Below, piece by piece: positions 6,002 to 9,930 of a stretch of 9,930 nt of DNA. The DNA lies in the NCBI GenBank assembly GCA_024635815.1, contig JAGXIG010000011.1, positions 1 to 9,930 of the forward strand, in the 5' to 3' direction. Below the pieces are notes generated by a model. It was given only the letters and a program-made list of their open reading frames with translations, made no database searches and had not been told where the DNA came from. The translations under genes and the position numbers were made by a program. How positions within the stretch are numbered: the stretch's first letter is position 1; the number at the start of each line of letters is the position of its first letter. The stretch is from Salegentibacter sp. Its GTDB lineage: Bacteria > Bacteroidota > Bacteroidia > Flavobacteriales > Flavobacteriaceae.

Positions 6002-6570
6002 TTAAAAAGCAATCTGGAGCCGCCTTTAAACTGAAAAAAGGGCAGAAACTGAAAGTGATAGATGCCGAAGGCGAGCAGGTTAGTGATATGGTTTTATTTA
6101 ATGCAAAAGACCGAAGGGAAAAATTATCCTCAGGAAAAACGCTGGATTTTGAAGAATCTATTTTAATAAGTTCCGGGAATTTTCTCTGGAGCAACCGTAG
6201 CCGGAAAATGATGGAAATCCTTGAAGATACAAACGGCAGAAATGATTTTCTACTGGCACCCTGTAGCCCTGAAACTTTTGAAGTAATGTATGATTATGAA
6301 GGTTATCATCCCAGTTGTTTTGAAAATCTATATACCAACCTGGAAAAATTTGAAATTCAGCCAGACGATATTCCAACGGCCTTTAATATTTTTATGAACG
6401 TTCAATTTGACGAAAAAGGAAAGATAAGGGTAGATCCGCCATTGAGTAAAGCGGGCGATTACCTCTTATTTGAAGCGAAAATGGACCTAATTGTAGCCTT
6501 AACCGCTTGTTCAGCCGAAGACAGCAATAACGGGAGTTTTAAACCTATACATTACGAAATTTTAGATTAA
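5992..6570 (+). CDS. DUF1989 / urea carboxylase-associated family metalloprotein
   Basis: The 192-residue protein belongs to the DUF1989 (UAAP, urea carboxylase-associated) family. Paired members of this family (CgdA/CgdB) act as carboxyguanidine deiminase in guanidine catabolism. Only a single copy is here, with no guanidine/urea carboxylase or allophanate hydrolase nearby, so that exact pathway is unlikely. The family pattern is clear: GEQVSDMVLFNAKD (27-40), LSSGKTL, ILEDTNGRNDFLLAPCS (76-92), YHPSCFENL (105-113), FNIFMNV (131-137), and SKAGDYLLFEAKMDLIVALTAC (152-173). C91, H106, C109 and C173 are candidate zinc ligands. The ATG at 5992 lies inside the end of the PaiB-like gene (10-nt overlap), suggesting translational coupling. 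It is the last gene of the operon. Confidence 0.88.
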   Translation: MHIIKKQSGAAFKLKKGQKLKVIDAEGEQVSDMVLFNAKDRREKLSSGKTLDFEESILISSGNFLWSNRSRKMMEILEDTNGRNDFLLAPCSPETFEVMYDYEGYHPSCFENLYTNLEKFEIQPDDIPTAFNIFMNVQFDEKGKIRVDPPLSKAGDYLLFEAKMDLIVALTACSAEDSNNGSFKPIHYEILD

Positions 6571-6628
6571 GCTTTTATGCTTCAGATTTTTGAAAGCAAA
6601 TCGTCTTTTCAATCCAACATACTAATTC

Positions 6629-6657
6629 AAAAAAAAGCTGTCTTTTCCAGACAGCTT
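6629..6657 (-). terminator. Intrinsic terminator after clpX (possibly bidirectional)
   Basis: A perfect 8-bp stem AAGCTGTC (6635-6642) / GACAGCTT (6650-6657) encloses a 7-nt loop. Read on the minus strand the stem is followed by a run of eight T (complement of A6629-A6636), a textbook intrinsic terminator 34 bases after the clpX stop. On the plus strand the tail is only CTTTACTT, so it could also end the DUF1989 operon but less efficiently. Confidence 0.88.
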
Positions 6658-6690
6658 CTTTACTTAGTAAAAATTTTATTCAGGCACTTT

Positions 6691-7923
6691 TTAAGAAACT
6701 GCTTTAAGTTTACTAATCGTTGATTTATTAAGTTTTTCTTCAGCATAAGAGCGAGAAACCTTTAGCTTGCTTTTGCCACTTTCGGGCATTTCAAACATTG
6801 CATCGGTAAGAATTGCTTCGCATAAAGACCTTAATCCTCTCGCACCTAGTCTATATTCTACAGCTTTTTCAACTATATAATCTAGCGCATCATCGGTGAT
6901 TTCGAACTCGATATCATCCATTTCAAACAATTTCTTATATTGTTTTACAATGGCGTTTTTCGGTTCGGTCAAAATAGCCCGAAGCGTGGTTTCATCCAGT
7001 GGATTCATATAGGTAAGCGCCGGTAATCTTCCTATTATTTCAGGAATAAGTCCGAAATCTTTTAAATCCTTCGGAATAATATATTTAAGAAGATTGGTTC
7101 TTTCTATCTTATCATCACTTTTTGAAGCACTAAAACCAACTGCCTGCATATTCAGACGTTTACTGATGTTACGCTCAATACCATCAAAGGCTCCTCCTGC
7201 AATGAAAAGGATATTTTCGGTATCAACCTCTACAAATTTCTGGTCGGGATGTTTACGGCCTCCTTTTGGCGGCACGTTAACCGTGGTTCCTTCCAGTAAT
7301 TTCAATAAAGCCTGCTGAACACCTTCCCCGGAAACATCGCGGGTAATTGAAGGATTATCACTTTTACGGGCAATTTTATCTATTTCGTCAATAAATACAA
7401 TTCCGCGCTGTGCTTTTTCAACATTATAATCGGCTGCCTGAAGCAATCTCGTTAAAATACCTTCTACATCTTCCCCTACGTAACCAGCTTCGGTAAGCAC
7501 CGTGGCATCTACTATAGCCAAAGGCACATTAAGCATCTTGGCGATGGTTTTGGCGATAAGGGTTTTACCCGTACCGGTTTCTCCGACCATAATGATGTTA
7601 GATTTCTGAATTTCCACATCATCGTCGCTTGCCGGTTGCAACAACCTTTTATAGTGGTTATAAACGGCTACAGACATCACTTTCTTGGTCGCTTCCTGGC
7701 CAATTACATATTGGTCTAAAAACTCTTTGATCACTTTTGGTTTGCTTAACATAAGGTCTGAAGACAATTCCTTGGCTTCTCCCTGCTTAAGCTCTTCCAT
7801 AACAATGCCATGTGCCTGCTCTATACATTTATCACATATATGCGCGTCCAGCCCTGCTATAAGTAAGTTGGTTTCTGGCTTTTTTCTACCACAAAACGAA
7901 CATTCTAATTCTTCTTTCGCCAT
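6691..7923 (-). CDS. clpX: ATP-dependent Clp protease ATP-binding subunit ClpX
   Basis: AAA+ unfoldase that forms a hexamer, recognises tagged or damaged proteins and threads them into ClpP. At 410 residues it is full length. The N-terminal C4 zinc-binding domain has C8, C11, C30 and C33. Walker A GETGTGKT is at 114-121, pore loop GYVGED at 147-152, Walker B IVFIDEID at 175-182, RKH pore loop at 223-225, the GRLP segment with the presumed Arg finger R299 at 298-301, and sensor-2 GARGLR at 360-365. The ClpP-docking IGF loop is VGF here (262-264). It starts 52 bases after the clpP stop and is most likely cotranscribed with clpP, ending at the strong hairpin terminator downstream. No separate promoter was convincing in the 52-base gap. 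Confidence 0.98.
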   Translation of the reverse strand: MAKEELECSFCGRKKPETNLLIAGLDAHICDKCIEQAHGIVMEELKQGEAKELSSDLMLSKPKVIKEFLDQYVIGQEATKKVMSVAVYNHYKRLLQPASDDDVEIQKSNIIMVGETGTGKTLIAKTIAKMLNVPLAIVDATVLTEAGYVGEDVEGILTRLLQAADYNVEKAQRGIVFIDEIDKIARKSDNPSITRDVSGEGVQQALLKLLEGTTVNVPPKGGRKHPDQKFVEVDTENILFIAGGAFDGIERNISKRLNMQAVGFSASKSDDKIERTNLLKYIIPKDLKDFGLIPEIIGRLPALTYMNPLDETTLRAILTEPKNAIVKQYKKLFEMDDIEFEITDDALDYIVEKAVEYRLGARGLRSLCEAILTDAMFEMPESGKSKLKVSRSYAEEKLNKSTISKLKAVS

Positions 7924-7975
7924 TTCATCAAATTTTAATTTGCAGTCTATAAAATAATAAACTGAAAATTAATTC

Positions 7976-8653
7976 CTATCCTTCTCTCGTTAAAATCTCA
8001 TCGATCATTCCATATTCCTTGGCTTTTTCGGCCTTCATCCAGTAATCACGATCACTATCCTCTTCTATCTTGTCGTATTTTTGACCAGAATGTTTAGAGA
8101 TGATTTCGTATAACTCCTTTTTAAGGCTTAAGATCTCTCTTGCTGTGATTTCTATATCACTTGCCTGACCTTGTGCTCCACCAAGGGGTTGATGAATCAT
8201 CACCCTGGAATGCGGTAAACCGCTTCGTTTTCCTTTTTCGCCTGCACAAAGCAATACTGCACCCATAGAGGCTGCCATTCCTGTACAAATTGTGGCTACA
8301 TCTGGTTTTATAAACTGCATCGTATCATAAATTCCCAAACCGGCATAAACGCTTCCTCCCGGAGAGTTTATATAGATCTGGATATCTTTAGAAGCGTCTG
8401 TACTTTCTAAAAACAACATTTGCGCCTGGATAATATTTGCGACCTGATCGTTAATTGCCGTACCCATAAAGATAATTCTATCCATCATTAATCTGGAAAA
8501 AACATCCATAGCAACGGCATTCATTTGTCGCTCTTCAATAATATTTGGCGTCATCCCTGTAGGAGTCACGCTGCTCACTATCTTTTGGTAGTAATTACTA
8601 TTTATACCGTGATGTTTAGTGGCGTATTTTTCAAATTCTTTTCCGTAATCCAT
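7976..8653 (-). CDS. clpP: ATP-dependent Clp protease proteolytic subunit ClpP
   Basis: Serine peptidase that assembles as a double heptameric barrel and degrades proteins fed in by ClpX. The protein has 225 residues. The catalytic triad is S129 (GMAASMG), H154 (VMIHQPLGG) and D203 (DRDYWM), with the same 25- and 49-residue spacings as in E. coli ClpP. The substrate-binding INSPGGSV lies at 96-103. The N-terminus carries about 35 residues before the conserved region, longer than the E. coli propeptide; I infer it is removed or flexible. I chose the ATG at 8653; the TTG codon just before it (8656) is an unnecessary alternative. The gene lies between tig and clpX, the common bacterial order. 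Confidence 0.98.
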   Translation of the reverse strand: MDYGKEFEKYATKHHGINSNYYQKIVSSVTPTGMTPNIIEERQMNAVAMDVFSRLMMDRIIFMGTAINDQVANIIQAQMLFLESTDASKDIQIYINSPGGSVYAGLGIYDTMQFIKPDVATICTGMAASMGAVLLCAGEKGKRSGLPHSRVMIHQPLGGAQGQASDIEITAREILSLKKELYEIISKHSGQKYDKIEEDSDRDYWMKAEKAKEYGMIDEILTREG

Positions 8654-8700
8654 CAATTTTTCTGTTTTTAAGCTTTTTTCTTAGCTGCCTTTTAAGTGAA

Positions 8701-8730
8701 AAGGCGTTAATCCAAATGGTTTAACGCCTT
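8701..8730 (-). terminator. Hairpin between tig and clpP, candidate terminator or attenuator
   Basis: AAGGCGTTAA (8701-8710) and TTAACGCCTT (8721-8730) form a perfect 10-bp stem around a 10-nt loop, 30 bases past the tig stop. On the minus strand it is followed by TTCACTT, a weak T-rich tail, so termination may be partial. The stem could also act as an RNA-processing or stability element. An overlapping alternative hairpin uses arms 8687-8693 and 8699-8705. Confidence 0.65.
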
Positions 8731-8759
8731 AAATATAAGTATAAATTTATAGAAAAAGC

Positions 8760-9930
8760 TTACTCGTAAATCTCTTTCACAAATTCATCGTAAGTCACTT
8801 CTTTTTCTTCAAAAGACATTTTCTCTTTGTAGAAATCAAGCAATTTTTCATTCATCAATTGCTCAGAAAGTCTTTTTACTTCATCCTGATTAGAAAGGAT
8901 TCTTGCCGCGATATCGTCAAGTTCTTTGTCTTCTGGATTCATTTGGCCAAACTGTGCCATTTGTTCTTTAATCTTTTCTTTAGCAAAAGATTTAAGATCT
9001 TCAAATTCTACAGTAAGTTTATTTTCGTTTACAATTTTACCTTCAATTAACTGGTAACGCAAACCTTCTTCGCTCTTTTCATATTCTTCTTTGGCTTCAT
9101 CCTCTGTCATTGGCTTTTCACCCACAGTTTGAATCCATTTCTGAAGAAAATCCTTCGGAAGATCAAAGTTTGTTTGTTCTATAAGCTGCTTGGTCACATC
9201 GTTCATTAACTGCTGATCGCTCTGCTGCTTGAACTGTTTTGCTGCATCTTCCTTGATCTTTTCTTTAAGCTCGTCTTCACTTGTGACTTTACCTTCACCA
9301 AAAAGCTTATCAAATAATTCCTGGTTAAGTTCAGCAAGTTCTCTATGGTTGATTTCCTTTACAGTAAATTCAACTTCAATATCAAGATCGTGAGCTTTAT
9401 CGTGTTCTATTCCTAAATGCTGAATAAGATCGTGATCTTCTTCAAAAAGGTTTTTCGTCTTTAAAGTGAAAGAATCTCCAACTTTAGCACCAACAAATTT
9501 CCCAAGGTTTCTTTTACCCTTGATCTTTTCCAATTCAATTGACGTTTCTTTCTCGATTCCTTCTTCTTCATTTTTGAAAGTTCCGGCAACGATATCTCCC
9601 TCTTCAGCTTCATCCTTGGTGGTTAATTTCCCATACTGTTTGCGCATAGATTCAATTTGGCTGTTCACCATTTTTTCATCTGCAACAATATTATAATGGG
9701 TTACCGGCTTATCAAGCTCAAGTTTTACATCAAAATCCGGAGCCAAACCAAGTTCGAACTCAAAAGTATATTCTTCTTTATTCCAATCAAAGTTTTCCTG
9801 TTCTTTTGGAATAGGATTTCCAAGTACATCCAGTTTTTCTTCGGTAAGATATTTATTTAGTGAATCCTGTAAAAGTTTATTTACCTCATCTACCAATACA
9901 GCCTGGCCGTATTGCTTTTTCACCATTCCC
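8760..9930 (-). CDS. tig: Trigger factor, N-terminus cut by window edge
   Basis: Ribosome-associated chaperone that shields nascent chains at the exit tunnel. About 389 residues are visible and the reading frame is open to the right edge (the codon before the first visible Met is GGA). The first visible residues, GMVKKQYGQAVLVDEVNKLL, match the second half of the ribosome-binding domain, so about 50-60 N-terminal residues including the ribosome-docking loop lie outside the window; the Met at 9926 is internal. The middle domain begins near GDIVAGTF (visible residues 110-117) but lacks the FKBP-like PGFE signature, so prolyl isomerase activity is doubtful. The rest, about 195-388, is the very charged, Glu/Lys-rich helical chaperone domain. 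Neighbouring clpP and clpX support the call. Confidence 0.95.
   Translation of the reverse strand, partial: GMVKKQYGQAVLVDEVNKLLQDSLNKYLTEEKLDVLGNPIPKEQENFDWNKEEYTFEFELGLAPDFDVKLELDKPVTHYNIVADEKMVNSQIESMRKQYGKLTTKDEAEEGDIVAGTFKNEEEGIEKETSIELEKIKGKRNLGKFVGAKVGDSFTLKTKNLFEEDHDLIQHLGIEHDKAHDLDIEVEFTVKEINHRELAELNQELFDKLFGEGKVTSEDELKEKIKEDAAKQFKQQSDQQLMNDVTKQLIEQTNFDLPKDFLQKWIQTVGEKPMTEDEAKEEYEKSEEGLRYQLIEGKIVNENKLTVEFEDLKSFAKEKIKEQMAQFGQMNPEDKELDDIAARILSNQDEVKRLSEQLMNEKLLDFYKEKMSFEEKEVTYDEFVKEIYE

Noticed and set aside
6571..6600. Hairpin directly after the DUF1989 gene (TGCTTCA / TGAAAGCA)
   Set aside because: It needs a bulge and lacks a T-run; the hairpin at 6635-6657 is much stronger.
8654..8656. 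TTG start for clpP
   Set aside because: An ATG follows directly at 8653 and the extra codon adds nothing conserved.

Overview
The window looks like chromosomal DNA of a marine or soil Flavobacteriaceae member (Bacteroidota). Reasons: it is AT-rich, genes lack clear Shine-Dalgarno sequences, several gene starts have a Bacteroidota-type -7 element (TAnnTTTG), and a mevalonate-pathway gene sits near a tig-clpP-clpX block. The relatives that come to mind (Gramella, Salegentibacter, Zunongwangia type) are a recollection, not a computed match. No mobile element, CRISPR array, tRNA or rRNA is visible.

Left part (1-3658): the minus-strand gene for diphosphomevalonate decarboxylase enters from the left edge and is cut at its C-terminus. 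A TspO/MBR membrane protein follows on the plus strand. It runs tail-to-tail into a minus-strand HI0933/YhiN-family flavoprotein, and the two stop codons overlap by 4 bp. Upstream of the flavoprotein, on the same strand, lies a soluble glycerophosphodiester phosphodiesterase; the two probably form one transcript. A near-perfect -7 element sits 4 nt before the phosphodiesterase ATG, so its mRNA may be leaderless.

Middle part (3785-6570, all plus strand): first a tight pair of small membrane proteins, a DUF421/YetF protein and a SemiSWEET transporter. Then comes a compact three-gene operon: a YqcI/YcgG-family protein (the family of heme-dependent guanidine/arginine N-oxygenases), a PaiB-like FMN-binding split-barrel protein, and a DUF1989 (urea carboxylase-associated) metalloprotein. 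Spacings of +2 and -10 nt argue that the three act together. This is the most interesting part of the window: it could be an uncharacterised pathway that N-oxidises a guanidino or amino compound and then cleaves it.

Right part (6629-9930, all minus strand): the protein quality-control block tig-clpP-clpX, transcribed right to left. Trigger factor is cut at its N-terminus by the right edge. A hairpin with an alternative, mutually exclusive partner lies between tig and clpP, and a strong intrinsic terminator follows clpX.

No stretch longer than 300 bases lacks a gene; the longest gap is 967-1211.
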